A stretch of 64,000 nucleotides of DNA from Pseudomonas sediminis (GCF_039555755.1 NZ_CP154631.1:2604001-2668000); one strand, 5' to 3'. Shown: positions 18,816-27,904, counted from the first letter of the stretch. Translations and numbers: made by a program. The notes: generated from the sequence alone by a model not told the origin.

Positions 18816-18865
18816 GTGCTTGTCTCCCCTCTCCCGCTTGCGGGAGAGGGGCCGGGGGAGAGGGG
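18816..18865. repeat. 50 bp repeat, copy 1
   Basis: A 50 bp sequence starting GTGCTTGTCTCCCCTCTCCC and containing CTCCCGCTTGCGGGAG as a hairpin. It is identical to 52941-52990, about 34 kb away. Confidence 0.8.
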
Positions 18866-18904
18866 TATCGGAAGGCCTTGGGCAGCTGATGCGAACAGCC
18901 TTTC

Positions 18905-18978
18905 GTAGGAGCCCCGCCTCGGGGCGAAGCTTTTCCAGCCGCGCCGCCCAGGTTCGCGGCGGGTCGCCGCTCCTACAG
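18905..18978. repeat. REP-like inverted repeat (GTAGGAGC family)
   Basis: Starts GTAGGAGCCCCGCCTCGGGG and ends GCGGGTCGCCGCTCCTAC, with the two halves forming nested hairpins. It lies between the tRNA terminator and the end of ndh. Confidence 0.7.
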
Positions 18979-18996
18979 TTACCTATTGGGTCGCTT

Positions 18997-20298
18997 CTAG
19001 TGCAGCTTCAGGCGTGGCTCGGTGCTGCGTCCGATGCGGTCGCTGAGCATCAGCAGCAGGGTACGTGGTACGCCATACAGGGCCATCTGGTGCATGCGGT
19101 AGAGCGACACGTAGAACACTCGCGCCAGCCAGCCTTCGAGCATCACGCTGCCGGTCAGGTTGCCCATCAGGTTGCCGACCGCAGAGAAGCTCGACAGCGA
19201 GATCAGCGAGCCGTAGTCGCGATAGCGATATTCCGGCAGCGCCTGGCCACTGATCTTCAAGCGCAGCGACTTGGCCAGCAGCGATGCCTGCTGGTGCGCC
19301 GCCTGGGCGCGCGGTGGCACGTTGCGCCCTTCGTTACCCGGCTGCGGGCAGGCAGCGCAATCGCCGAAGGCGAACACGTCGTCATCGAGCGTCGTTTGTA
19401 GAGTCGGACGCACCTGCAACTGATTGATACGGTTGCTCTCCAGGCCGTCGAGATCCTTGAGGAAGCCGGGGGCGCGAATGCCGGCCGCCCAGACTTTCAG
19501 GCTGGCTGGGATGAAGTTGCCGTCGGCGGTTTTCAGGCCATCGGCAGTCACTTCGCTGACAGCCGCGCCGGTCAGTACGGTGACGCCGAGCTTCTCCAGG
19601 GTCTGATGCACCGGCCGCGCGATGCGCTCGGGCAGGGCTGGCAGTACACGCGGCCCGGCCTCGATCAGGGTGATACGCATGTCTTCGGGGCGAATGCGAT
19701 TGAGGCCATAGGCAGCCAGCTGTTTGGCGGCGTGGTGCAGTTCTGCAGCCAGCTCGACACCAGTGGCACCGGCACCGACGATAGCGATATCGATTTTCGA
19801 GCCGTCTTCGCTCTCGCTGGCATGCGCGCGCAGGTAGTGGCTGAGCATGCGCCGGTGGAAGCGCTCGGCCTGCGCCCGCGTGTCGAGGAAGATGCAGTGT
19901 TCGGCAGCGCCGGCGGTGCCGAAATCGTTGGTGGTGCTGCCGACGGCGATCACCAGGCTGTCATAGCTGATGCGGCGCTCAGGCATCAGCACCTGGCCGT
20001 CATCATCCAGCGTCGGTGCCAGAGTGATGCTCTTGCTTGCACGATCGAGGCCGGACATGCGGCCGAGCTGAAACTCGAAATGGTTCCACTTGGCCTGGGC
20101 CACGTAGTTTAGTTCGTCCTCCGAGGAGTTCAGCGAGCCGGCGGCCACTTCGTGCAGCAGGGGTTTCCAGATGTGGGTAAGGTTGGCGTCGACCAGAATG
20201 ATCCGGGCAGCGCCACTCTTGCCCAGTTTTCTACCCAGACGGGTGGCCAGCTCCAAACCGCCGGCGCCGCCGCCGACAATCACGATGCGATAGGACAT
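18997..20298 (-). CDS. ndh: Type II NADH dehydrogenase
   Basis: 433 residues with two Rossmann folds: the FAD motif IVGGGAGGLELATRLG at the N-terminus and the NADH motif IVGAGATGVELAAELH near residue 180. The FAFGDCAACPQ motif and the C-terminal amphipathic part (LARVFYVSLYRMHQMALYG) fit single-subunit, non-proton-pumping NDH-2 enzymes that pass electrons from NADH to quinone at the inner membrane. The order with the small DUF3094 gene upstream matches other Pseudomonas. Confidence 0.93.
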   Translation of the reverse strand: MSYRIVIVGGGAGGLELATRLGRKLGKSGAARIILVDANLTHIWKPLLHEVAAGSLNSSEDELNYVAQAKWNHFEFQLGRMSGLDRASKSITLAPTLDDDGQVLMPERRISYDSLVIAVGSTTNDFGTAGAAEHCIFLDTRAQAERFHRRMLSHYLRAHASESEDGSKIDIAIVGAGATGVELAAELHHAAKQLAAYGLNRIRPEDMRITLIEAGPRVLPALPERIARPVHQTLEKLGVTVLTGAAVSEVTADGLKTADGNFIPASLKVWAAGIRAPGFLKDLDGLESNRINQLQVRPTLQTTLDDDVFAFGDCAACPQPGNEGRNVPPRAQAAHQQASLLAKSLRLKISGQALPEYRYRDYGSLISLSSFSAVGNLMGNLTGSVMLEGWLARVFYVSLYRMHQMALYGVPRTLLLMLSDRIGRSTEPRLKLH

Positions 20299-20361
20299 GG
20301 ATATTGCTCACAAGGCTTTGAAAAATGCGGTGTGAGTGCGAGAGGGCGAGCGCAAGGCAGC

Positions 20362-20535
20362 TCATAGCACCAGTCGACTCAGAAGGCGGCTCAGCAGGCC
20401 CAGGCCAATGGTCGCCACCAGGACCACCGCCAGCAGCCGCCAAACGCGAAACGGTTGACGTTCGACCTGATGCTGCGGTGCGCTCAGGTATTGGTCGACT
20501 TTCTGTTGGTCTTCGGGGCTCAGGCGACTGGTCAT
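20362..20535 (-). CDS. DUF3094-like small membrane protein
   Basis: 57 residues from ATG 20533-20535 with AGAGG just upstream. The N-terminus (MTSRLSPEDQQKVDQYLSAP) is hydrophilic, and the C-terminus is one membrane segment (VWRLLAVVLVATIGLGLLSRLL). The pattern fits the DUF3094 family of small Pseudomonas proteins. It lies 63 bp upstream of ndh on the same strand and may be co-transcribed with it. Function unknown. Confidence 0.72.
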   Translation of the reverse strand: MTSRLSPEDQQKVDQYLSAPQHQVERQPFRVWRLLAVVLVATIGLGLLSRLLSRLVL

Positions 20536-20564
20536 GGGGGCCTCTGCTTGAATGCGGCTATCTT

Positions 20565-20708
20565 AGCAGGCTGTTGAAAAACTATCTGCGTTGCCACTGC
20601 TGCGTTAAAAACAGGCTCAAAATGCTCATTTACAGCTCGTAAACTCCGCTTTTTCGCCTTTTTTTGCCTTGCATTGGCTGCCTCGCCTACGTTTTTCAAC
20701 GGCCTGCT
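20565..20708. mobile_element. 144 bp MITE-like element with terminal inverted repeats
   Basis: The left end AGCAGGCTGTTGAAAAAC (20565-20582) and the right end GTTTTTCAACGGCCTGCT (20691-20708) are inverted repeats with one mismatch in 18. The interior has no gene. The size and ends fit a non-autonomous miniature element or a large intergenic repeat. The stop codon of the MOSC gene (20696-20698) lies inside its right end. Confidence 0.7.
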
Positions 20709-21250
20709 AGGCGTGCCCGCCAGCCTTGGCGAGCGTCGTTGTCCTGCGGGTCAGATATCGTTTCGAGGGGTTCCACGCTCACGGCGTCCTCCAGGCGGAT
20801 GATGCCGCCCTCGATCACGCGAGCGGTGATACCGCCATGGCCACGCATGGCCTGGAAGGTGCCGCGCCCGAGACGCTCCTCCAGGCGGGCGCAGGGTTGG
20901 CACCAGCCGGTGGTCTCCAGCAGTGCCTGGCCGATGCGAAAACGCCGACCCTTGAGGCTGAACAGATTGATGCCGGCAACTGCGATATTGCGGCGTAGCT
21001 CGCTGGGTAGCATGGGCGCTTCGCGGCCGAGCAGGGCGGCAACCACGGCCAGGTGCTCCCACTGAATCAGCGTGACCTGCCGCGCATTGCGTGGCCCGGG
21101 GCGGCTGTGATCACCTGTCAGGCCGGCGTCGCGTCGGGCTTCCACGGCGTCGACTTCGAGCATCGCCTCGCGCGCCTTGGGGCGAACCCCTATCCAGCGT
21201 ACCTGGCCGACCTGCGGCACCTCAGCGAGCAATTCCTGCAAGGGGCTCAT
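20696..21250 (-). CDS. MOSC-domain protein
   Basis: 184 residues. The MOSC signature is seen in the middle (ELRRNIAVAGINLFSLKGRRFRIG) and in TTGWCQPCARLEE, whose first cysteine is the probable molybdenum- or sulfur-carrying residue. MOSC proteins act in molybdenum cofactor sulfuration or in reduction of N-hydroxylated compounds. Its start overlaps the DUF1780 stop in ATGA, so the two are coupled. The last residues (LAGR) and the TGA are encoded by the end of the repeat element, so the native C-terminus may have been altered. Confidence 0.85.
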   Translation of the reverse strand: MSPLQELLAEVPQVGQVRWIGVRPKAREAMLEVDAVEARRDAGLTGDHSRPGPRNARQVTLIQWEHLAVVAALLGREAPMLPSELRRNIAVAGINLFSLKGRRFRIGQALLETTGWCQPCARLEERLGRGTFQAMRGHGGITARVIEGGIIRLEDAVSVEPLETISDPQDNDARQGWRARLAGR

Positions 21251-21876
21251 AGGCCGATCCCGATGTCGAACAGTAGGCTGCGCCCGAGGTTGTGCCGTAG
21301 AAAATCCGGCGCATCCGGGTGAGCGAACAGCACGCGGGCGAAGCGCGGGCCAACCAGCGACAGCGAGCGCCAGCCCTGGCGCAGATATTCGGTGGGCGGC
21401 GGGAAGTGGCTGTTGCAGTCGAGCACAGCGCGCTTGAGACTGACGAAGGCGACCAGATCGAGTTCGCCGAGGTCGATGCCACGCTCGCGATAGTTATGCG
21501 CCTTCTTGCGTAAGGTCGGCGCCAGACGCGCCTGCATCTCGCTGGCTGCAATGCGTTTGGGGCGCGCTTCGCGCCTGACCAGTTGGCTGAGGGAAAAGGC
21601 GCTGCGGCGACGTTCCAGCTCGGCGCGCCATTCGTCATTGAGGCGCCGACCTTCATCGAGCACGAAGAACACTTCGAAATTGGCATCGCGAAACAGCACG
21701 TCCGGTGGCTCCTGGCCACTGGGTGTAAAGTCGTCGCTGTGATGGCGTACGTTCAAGGCCTGCAGCAGGCGCTGACAAACCCAGCGCTCACGCTCCCATT
21801 TCTTCGCGTTGGAGAGGAAGGCATTGGCCTGTTCGGCCTGGTGCGTGAGTAAGCGCAGGTAATCTGAATCGTCCAT
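21247..21876 (-). CDS. DUF1780 protein
   Basis: 209 residues from ATG at 21874-21876 (a TTG two codons earlier is possible). It begins MDDSDYLRLLTHQAEQANAFL and has no membrane segment. Charged motifs (VFFVLDEGRRLNDEWRAELERRRSAFSLSQ) match what I recall of DUF1780, a family restricted mostly to Pseudomonas. Function unknown. Its stop overlaps the start of the MOSC gene by 4 bp. Confidence 0.78.
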   Translation of the reverse strand: MDDSDYLRLLTHQAEQANAFLSNAKKWERERWVCQRLLQALNVRHHSDDFTPSGQEPPDVLFRDANFEVFFVLDEGRRLNDEWRAELERRRSAFSLSQLVRREARPKRIAASEMQARLAPTLRKKAHNYRERGIDLGELDLVAFVSLKRAVLDCNSHFPPPTEYLRQGWRSLSLVGPRFARVLFAHPDAPDFLRHNLGRSLLFDIGIGL

Positions 21877-22073
21877 GACCAAAGCTTAGCCGTAGCGCTT
21901 ACCCGCATGCCAGTGCTGCAACTTCAGTCGTTCCAGTGAGCGTGGAAATCCAGCAGGGTTTCGTTGGCTGTTGTCGATCAATGGCAGGGCAACTGCTCTG
22001 CCGGCAAAATCAAATCCGAGTACCGGTGTAGACTGCCGGGCATGGCGATGAATGAAGGAGAGGGTGTGCGCGC

Positions 22074-22763
22074 ATGATCGCTTCCAACCTGCTGGCGTTC
22101 TCCACCTTGTTGGTCGGCTGGCTGGTCTGCGGGCTAGCTCTGCTCTGGGCGGTGGCGCGGGCGCCCTGGGTCGAACTGTTCAGTGATCTACGCCGCCAGC
22201 ATCTGCTGTTCGGCACCATGCTCGCGCTGTTCCTGCTTTGGCTGGTGCGCCGCGATTTCGACTCCGGGCTTTCCTATCACTTCATCGGCATGACCGCCGT
22301 GACCCTGCTACTCGACTGGCCACTTGCCGTGCTGGCGGGCCTGGCGGCGCAGCTTGGCCTGCTGGCTATCGGCCGTATGGATCTGGCCTCGCTCGGCATC
22401 AACGGCGTGTTGTTGGTGCTGATCCCTATTCTGATCACCGAGCTGTGCGCGTTACGTGTGGAGCGCGCGCAGCCGCGCAACCTGTTCGTCTACATCTTCT
22501 TCTGTGGGTTCTTCCCGGCGGCATTGGCGACCCTGATGACCTTGCTCGGCGGTCTCGCGCTGTTGTGGATGGACGGGCTGTTCCCCATGCCGCCCTGGCT
22601 GGACGACTTTGCCGGCTACCTGTGGCTGGTGGCGTTCCCCGAAGCCTTCATCAACGGCACCATCGTCACCGCGCTGGTGGTGTTCTACCCGGACTGGCTG
22701 GAAACCTTCAACCGCAGCCGTTACCTGCAGGCGCCCTGGAAGGAGAGCGATCGCGGCGAGTGA
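22074..22763 (+). CDS. CbiM/NikM-like energy-coupling permease component
   Basis: 229 residues, strongly hydrophobic with about six to seven membrane segments. The core YHFIGMTAVTLLLDWPLAVLAG and a late FPEAFINGTIVTALVVF resemble the CbiM family of ECF-type cobalt/nickel uptake permeases. No ATPase or T component lies next to it, so it either works with distant partners or alone. The metal specificity is not predictable. Confidence 0.7.
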   Translation: MIASNLLAFSTLLVGWLVCGLALLWAVARAPWVELFSDLRRQHLLFGTMLALFLLWLVRRDFDSGLSYHFIGMTAVTLLLDWPLAVLAGLAAQLGLLAIGRMDLASLGINGVLLVLIPILITELCALRVERAQPRNLFVYIFFCGFFPAALATLMTLLGGLALLWMDGLFPMPPWLDDFAGYLWLVAFPEAFINGTIVTALVVFYPDWLETFNRSRYLQAPWKESDRGE

Positions 22764-22801
22764 ATGACGCCGTATTGGCCGATTGAATGGCGGCGAGCGG
22801 A

Positions 22802-22815
22802 TTGATCCCCGTCAA
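22802..22815 (+). promoter_or_regulatory. Anr/FNR-like box before the 71-residue gene
   Basis: TTGATCCCCGTCAA matches TTGAT-N4-ATCAA at 9 of 10 positions. Centre 22808.5 puts a class II start site near 22850, 20 bp before the start codon. The matching -10 region (CATGCT) is weak. Confidence 0.6.
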
Positions 22816-22869
22816 TATCCGAAACAGGCCTGCCGCCATGCTGTGAGAAACACCTCCGAGGGACTCGAT

Positions 22870-23085
22870 ATGAGTGTTCACAGCTGGGCAAGAAACGTTG
22901 TTCAGGACGATTTGCATGACGCCGAAGTGCATGGTCATGAGCCTATCGTGGCATTGCGTGCGCTGCTGTCGGAGGTCGTACAGCGGAGCAGGGCGCTGCG
23001 TGATCCCCAGGAGCTGGCGCATGAACTGCAGTTTCTCGCCAACAACCTCGACGATGACCGCGACTACGCCTTTATGCGCCCCTGA
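22870..23085 (+). CDS. 71-residue soluble protein of unknown function
   Basis: From ATG 22870, preceded by GAGG. It starts MSVHSWARNVVQDDLHDAEVHG and is acidic and helical, ending NNLDDDRDYAFMRP. An in-frame start at 22783 would add 29 residues but would swallow the Anr-like box, so the shorter form is preferred. I recognise no domain. The upstream box suggests low-oxygen expression. Confidence 0.65.
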   Translation: MSVHSWARNVVQDDLHDAEVHGHEPIVALRALLSEVVQRSRALRDPQELAHELQFLANNLDDDRDYAFMRP

Positions 23086-23132
23086 TGTGCGCAAGACGCT
23101 ACTGTAGGAGCGGCTTCAGCCGCGATTGCTTG

Positions 23133-23327
23133 TCAATGTGGCCGCGTCGGCAGATCGCCGCTGAACATCTCGTCTTCCAGGTCATTGCCGGGAATCGCAT
23201 GCTCCTCAGCGGCCCAGGCGCCCAGGTCGATCAGCTTGCAGCGTTCACAGCAGAACGGACGATAGATGCTCTCGGTTTTCCACTCGACGGGCGCACCGCA
23301 GGTGGGACATTGAACGATCGTGGTCAT
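23133..23327 (-). CDS. yacG: DNA gyrase inhibitor YacG
   Basis: 64 residues with a four-cysteine zinc site (C7, C10 and C26/C30 in CPTCGAPV and [14 protein letters not shown]), the full YacG pattern. YacG binds GyrB and blocks DNA binding by gyrase. Its start overlaps the coaE stop in ATGA, and the coaE-yacG-pilD order is that of Pseudomonas. Confidence 0.93.
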   Translation of the reverse strand: MTTIVQCPTCGAPVEWKTESIYRPFCCERCKLIDLGAWAAEEHAIPGNDLEDEMFSGDLPTRPH

Positions 23328-23932
23328 GGTTGGCCTCCGCGCAGGGTCAGATAGAAGTTGTGCAGGCGCTCGACCTCCGCGTCCAGCCAAACCCTGTCTC
23401 GATCATTGACCAGTACGTCGTGGGCATGGCGCAGGCGCTCTTCGCGGCTGGCCTGAGCCTGCATGATGGCGCGAACCTGTTCTTCCGAACTCTGGTCGCG
23501 TGCGATGGTGCGCTGTACCTGCAACTCGGCCGGCGTGTCGACGACCAATATGCGTTGGGTCATCTGCCGCTGGCCGGACTCGACCAGTAGTGGCGACACC
23601 AGAATGGCATAGGACGATTCTGCGCGCGCCAGCACCTGAACGATCTCCTGACCGATCAGCGGGTGCAACAGTCCTTCCAGCCAGCGGCGCTGCTCGGGTG
23701 CGGCAAATATCAGCTTACGCAGCGCGGCGCGGTCCAGCTCGCCATTGGCTTGCAGTACGCCCTCGCCGAAATGCTCGACGATCCTGGTCAGCGCCGGACG
23801 ACCCGGTTCGACCACCCAGCGCGCCGCATGATCGGCGTCCACCACGTGCACGCCGCGCTCGATAAAGCCTTGCGCCACCGCGCTCTTGCCGCTACCAATG
23901 CCGCCAGTCAGGCCGAGTATCCAGGGTTTCAT
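23324..23932 (-). CDS. coaE: Dephospho-CoA kinase
   Basis: 202 residues with the P-loop [11 protein letters not shown] at residues 7-17 and the [13 protein letters not shown] substrate motif. It phosphorylates the 3'-OH of the ribose of dephospho-CoA, the last step of coenzyme A synthesis. It lies in line with the pil genes but is separated from pilD by a repeat-containing gap. Confidence 0.95.
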   Translation of the reverse strand: MKPWILGLTGGIGSGKSAVAQGFIERGVHVVDADHAARWVVEPGRPALTRIVEHFGEGVLQANGELDRAALRKLIFAAPEQRRWLEGLLHPLIGQEIVQVLARAESSYAILVSPLLVESGQRQMTQRILVVDTPAELQVQRTIARDQSSEEQVRAIMQAQASREERLRHAHDVLVNDRDRVWLDAEVERLHNFYLTLRGGQP

Positions 23933-24015
23933 AACGCCAATGTGGCCTCTTTACTGCTCAAGGCCGCGATTGTAGGGGGGATTGCCCGATGATGCGAACC
24001 GCGTGTGTCGCGATC

Positions 24016-24093
24016 CGTCATCCCCGCGAAGGCGGGGACCCAGCCTGTGGAGCCAGTATAACTCCTGGGCTCCCGCCTTCGCGGGAGTGACGA
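24016..24093. repeat. REP-like pair (CCCGCCTTCGCGGG family)
   Basis: Two opposed hairpins: CGTCATCCCCGCGAAGGCGG on the left and CTCCCGCCTTCGCGGGAGTG on the right. The 29 bp 24064-24092 are identical to 38077-38105 and 40677-40705. Confidence 0.75.
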
Positions 24094-24109
24094 GTGTCGC
24101 TGGGTTAGC

Positions 24110-24976
24110 TCAAAAACCGGCGAACTTCAGATAACTGCCGGTAATCACATCACCCCACAGCAGGGCGATCCACCCGGCAATCGCCAGATAAGGGCCAAAG
24201 GGAATCGGCGTGCCGGAATCGCTGCCGCGCATGCGCAGCATGATGACCCCGAGCACCGCCCCGACCAGCGACGACAGCAGAATGGTCAGCGGCAGAATCT
24301 GCCAGCCACCCCAGGCGCCGAGCATCGCCAGCAGCTTGAAATCACCGTAACCCATGCCTTCCTTGCCGGTGATCAGCTTGAACAGCCAGTACACCGACCA
24401 CAGGCTGAGATAACCGGCAATCGCCCCCCACAGTGCATCTTCCAGGCTGGTGAAAAGCCCGAAGTAATTGACGATCAAGCCCAGCCACAGCAGAGGCAGC
24501 ACCAGCACGTCGGGCAGAATCTGGTGATCAGCATCGATCAGGCTCATCGCCAGCAGCCCCCAGGCCAGCACCAGCATCGCCCCGGCCTGCCAGGTGAAAC
24601 CGAAATGCCAGGCGACGTAAGCGGAAAGCAGCCCGCAGGTCAGTTCGACAATGGGGTAACGCTTGCTGATCGGGGTCTTGCAGTTCGAACACTTGCCGCG
24701 CAGAAACAGATAGCTGATGACTGGGATGTTCTCCCAGGGCTTTATCTCATGGCCACAATCAGGGCACGAAGAGTTGGGTAGAACAAGATTGAAGGTTCCT
24801 GTGGGAGGGGCTGATGGCAACTCCAGTATCTCCCGGGCTTGGGCTTGCCAATCGCGCTGCAGCATCAGCGGTAGGCGATAAACCACGACATTGAGGAAGC
24901 TGCCGATCAGTAGACCGAAAATCGCACAGACAAAAACAAAGGCCGACAGATTGTCGGCCAGAAATTCGAACACCAT
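24110..24976 (-). CDS. pilD: Type IV prepilin peptidase / N-methyltransferase PilD
   Basis: 288 residues, multi-spanning. The cytoplasmic four-cysteine zinc motif is CPDCGHEI ... CSNCKTPIS. The two catalytic aspartates are in SLIDADHQILPD and GYGDFKLLAMLG. It cleaves prepilins after the conserved glycine and methylates the new N-terminus, and also processes type II secretion pseudopilins. The two short pilins in this window have PilD sites. pilC ends 3 bp upstream. Confidence 0.96.
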   Translation of the reverse strand: MVFEFLADNLSAFVFVCAIFGLLIGSFLNVVVYRLPLMLQRDWQAQAREILELPSAPPTGTFNLVLPNSSCPDCGHEIKPWENIPVISYLFLRGKCSNCKTPISKRYPIVELTCGLLSAYVAWHFGFTWQAGAMLVLAWGLLAMSLIDADHQILPDVLVLPLLWLGLIVNYFGLFTSLEDALWGAIAGYLSLWSVYWLFKLITGKEGMGYGDFKLLAMLGAWGGWQILPLTILLSSLVGAVLGVIMLRMRGSDSGTPIPFGPYLAIAGWIALLWGDVITGSYLKFAGF

Positions 24977-24979
24977 TGC

Positions 24980-26200
24980 TTAGCCGACCACCGAGCCGAG
25001 TTGGAAGATTGGGAGATACATGGCGATGATCAGGCCGCCGACCAATACCCCAAGCACGGACATGATCAGTGGCTCCATCAGCGTGGTGAGGTTATCAACC
25101 GCGTTGTCCACTTCTTCTTCATAGTAACTGGCGGTTTTATCCAGCATTTCATCCAGAGAACCGGCCTCTTCACCGATGGCGGTCATCTGTACGGCCATGG
25201 TTGGGAAAATGCCGGTGTTGCGCATGGAGAAGTTGAGCTGCGTGCCTGATGAAACATCGTTCTTGATTCGGTTGACCGCATTGCGAAACACCACGTTGCC
25301 GGTCGCGCCCGCCACAGAGTCCAGCGCGTCAACCAGTGGTACGCCAGCAGCAAACGTGGTTGCCAGGGTTCGAGCAAAGCGCGCGACTACAGCCTTGTAC
25401 AGAATGGGGCCAACGATGGGGGCTTTGAGCAGCGCTCGGTCTAGCGAGTCGCGGAACTTCTCCGAGCGTTTGTATGCCTGGCCGAAGCTGTAGATCGAGA
25501 TAAAGATCGCGAACAGTACCAGGAACCACCACTCCTGCAGCCATCTGGAAAGGTTGACCACCACCATCGTAAAGGCAGGGAGCTGTGCGCCAAAGCCTTC
25601 GAATACGCTCTCGAACTGCGGTACGACCTTGATCAACAGAATCGCCGTGACGATCACTGCCACCACGACTACCGCAATAGGGTAGGTCATGGCCTTCTTG
25701 ATCTTGGCTTTCAGCGCTTCGGTTTTTTCCTTATAGGTGGCGACCCTGTCGAGCAAGGTTTCCAGGGCACCGGACTGTTCGCCGGAGTCGACCAGGTTGC
25801 AGTACAAGTCATCGAAATACATCGGCTTTTTACGTAGCGAGGTGGCGAAGCTATTGCCCGCAGCTACTTCCTGCTTGATCTCGTCGATCAGCTTGCGCAT
25901 GTTCGGGTTGTCGAAGCCTTCGGCGATGATGTCGAACGACTGCAGCAGTGGCACGCCAGCTTTCATCATGGTGGCCATCTGGCGGGTGAACAAGGCGATA
26001 TCCATCGGCTTGATCTTCTTGCCCGCGCTGAAAAGGGAAACTGCCTTTTTACGCACCTTGAGCGGGTTGATGCCCTGCTTGCGCAGTTGGGCCTTGACCA
26101 GTGCGGGAGATTGGCCGGAGATCTCTCCTTTGATCTTGCCGCCTTTTCTGTCGGTACCTTCCCAGGCGAATACGCTGGTTTTCAGTGCTTTTTCCGCCAT
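24980..26200 (-). CDS. pilC: Type IV pilus inner-membrane platform protein PilC
   Basis: 406 residues with two copies of the T2SSF domain (ALFTRQMATMMKAGVPLLQSFDII and RFARTLATTFAAGVPLVDALDSV) and three membrane segments. It links the cytoplasmic motor ATPases to the growing pilus. Order pilB-pilC-pilD with almost no gaps shows one operon. Confidence 0.96.
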   Translation of the reverse strand: MAEKALKTSVFAWEGTDRKGGKIKGEISGQSPALVKAQLRKQGINPLKVRKKAVSLFSAGKKIKPMDIALFTRQMATMMKAGVPLLQSFDIIAEGFDNPNMRKLIDEIKQEVAAGNSFATSLRKKPMYFDDLYCNLVDSGEQSGALETLLDRVATYKEKTEALKAKIKKAMTYPIAVVVVAVIVTAILLIKVVPQFESVFEGFGAQLPAFTMVVVNLSRWLQEWWFLVLFAIFISIYSFGQAYKRSEKFRDSLDRALLKAPIVGPILYKAVVARFARTLATTFAAGVPLVDALDSVAGATGNVVFRNAVNRIKNDVSSGTQLNFSMRNTGIFPTMAVQMTAIGEEAGSLDEMLDKTASYYEEEVDNAVDNLTTLMEPLIMSVLGVLVGGLIIAMYLPIFQLGSVVG

Positions 26201-26203
26201 GGA

Positions 26204-27904
26204 TTAGTCCTTGGTCACACGGTTGACTTCTTCCAGGCTGGTGATGCCCTGCATCGCCTTGAACAGCCCGGAAGTTCGGAGGTCATTGAAGCCGTCGGCT
26301 TTCGCCTGCGCGGCGATTTCGATGGAGTTGCCTTCCTCCATGATAATGCGTTGCAGGGAGGGCGTGATTTTAACTACTTCATAAATCCCCACCCTTCCTT
26401 TATAGCCGCCTTTGCAATTGTCACAGCCATTGGGGGCGAACAGCTTGAAGCTGCCAATCTTGCTTTCAGGGAAGCCTTCTTTAAGCAAGGCCTCGCGCGG
26501 CAGTGTTACTTCCTTCTTGCAACTGCAAAGTTTACGCGCCAGGCGCTGGGCGATGATCAGGTTCACCGAGGTGGCGATGTTGAATGCCGGCACGCCCATG
26601 TTGCGCAGGCGGGTCAGGGTTTCCGCGGCGCTGTTGGTGTGCAGGGTGGACATCACCATATGCCCGGTCTGCGCGGCCTTGATGGCGATTTCGGCCGTTT
26701 CCAGGTCGCGAATCTCACCGACCATGATCACATCCGGGTCCTGGCGCAGGAAGGCGCGCAGGGCCTGGGCGAAATCCATGCCGTGTTTCGGGTTGACGTT
26801 GACCTGATTGATGCCTTCCAGGTTGATTTCCACCGGGTCTTCCGCGGTGGAAATATTGATGTCCGTGGTGTTGAGAATATTCAGGCCGGTATAAAGCGAT
26901 ACCGTCTTGCCCGAGCCGGTTGGGCCGGTCACCAGAATCATGCCTTGCGGCTGCTTCAGAGCTGTCATGTACAGCTCTTTCTGTTCTTCTTCATAGCCCA
27001 GCGCATCGATGCCCATCTGCGCGCTGGTGGGGTCGAGAATCCGCATCACGATCTTCTCGCCCCAGAGGGTGGGCAGGGTGTTGACGCGAAAGTCGATGGC
27101 TTTGGTTTTGGAGACCTTCATCTTGATCCGGCCGTCCTGCGGCTTGCGCCGCTCGGAGATATCCAGTTGCGCCATGACCTTGAGGCGAGCGGAAAGTCGG
27201 CTGGCCAGCTGGATGGGCGGGCGGGCTACTTCATGCAGCATGCCGTCGGTACGAAAGCGGACGCGGTAGGCTTTTTCGTAGGGCTCGAAGTGCAGGTCGG
27301 ACGAGCCACCCTTGATGGCGTCCAGCAGCATCTTGTTGATGAAGCGCACCACTGGCGCATCGTCAGAGTCGTTACCGGCGCCAGCATCGTCCGCTTCGTC
27401 ACTGACGGCTTCGACATCAAGCCCGTCCAGATCGACGTCGGCCAGCTCTTCCATACCGCTGGTGCCGGCGTCGAAGAACTTGTCCAGGGCGTCGCCCAGC
27501 TTGTCGTCCTCCACCAGCAGGGCGTCGGTGCTCAGCCCGGTGCTGAACTGCACGTCGGTGATGGCCTGGTGGTTGGTGGGGTCGGAGAGGGCGATAAACA
27601 GCTTGTTGCCGCGGCGGTACAGCGGCAGCACGCGGTGCTGGCGGCACAGCTTCTCGCTGATCAACTCGCGCGGCTGGCTGTCCTTGTCGATGGCCGCCAG
27701 GTCGAAGTAGGGCACGCCGAACTGCTCGGAGGCGATCTCGGCCAGGGCGCGGCTGGTGGCCAGCTTGTTCTGCACCAGGTAGGACACCAGGGGGATCCTG
27801 TTGCGCAGCGCCTGGGCAAAGGCCTGGCTGGCGGCGCGCTCGTCGAGCAGGTTGGCATTGACCAGTTGGCGGGCGAGGCCGGTCAGTTGGGCGGTGTCGC
27901 TCAT
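26204..27904 (-). CDS. pilB: Type IV pilus extension ATPase PilB
   Basis: 566 residues. N1/N2 domains are followed by the secretion ATPase core with Walker A GPTGSGKT (near residue 327), the Asp box, Walker B (DVIMVGEIRDLETAE) and His box (GHMVMSTLHTNSA). A four-cysteine zinc site is present (CSCKK ... CDNCKGGYKGRVG). It powers pilin polymerisation. It is divergent from the short pilin gene, the place pilA holds in P. aeruginosa. Confidence 0.97.
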   Translation of the reverse strand: MSDTAQLTGLARQLVNANLLDERAASQAFAQALRNRIPLVSYLVQNKLATSRALAEIASEQFGVPYFDLAAIDKDSQPRELISEKLCRQHRVLPLYRRGNKLFIALSDPTNHQAITDVQFSTGLSTDALLVEDDKLGDALDKFFDAGTSGMEELADVDLDGLDVEAVSDEADDAGAGNDSDDAPVVRFINKMLLDAIKGGSSDLHFEPYEKAYRVRFRTDGMLHEVARPPIQLASRLSARLKVMAQLDISERRKPQDGRIKMKVSKTKAIDFRVNTLPTLWGEKIVMRILDPTSAQMGIDALGYEEEQKELYMTALKQPQGMILVTGPTGSGKTVSLYTGLNILNTTDINISTAEDPVEINLEGINQVNVNPKHGMDFAQALRAFLRQDPDVIMVGEIRDLETAEIAIKAAQTGHMVMSTLHTNSAAETLTRLRNMGVPAFNIATSVNLIIAQRLARKLCSCKKEVTLPREALLKEGFPESKIGSFKLFAPNGCDNCKGGYKGRVGIYEVVKITPSLQRIIMEEGNSIEIAAQAKADGFNDLRTSGLFKAMQGITSLEEVNRVTKD

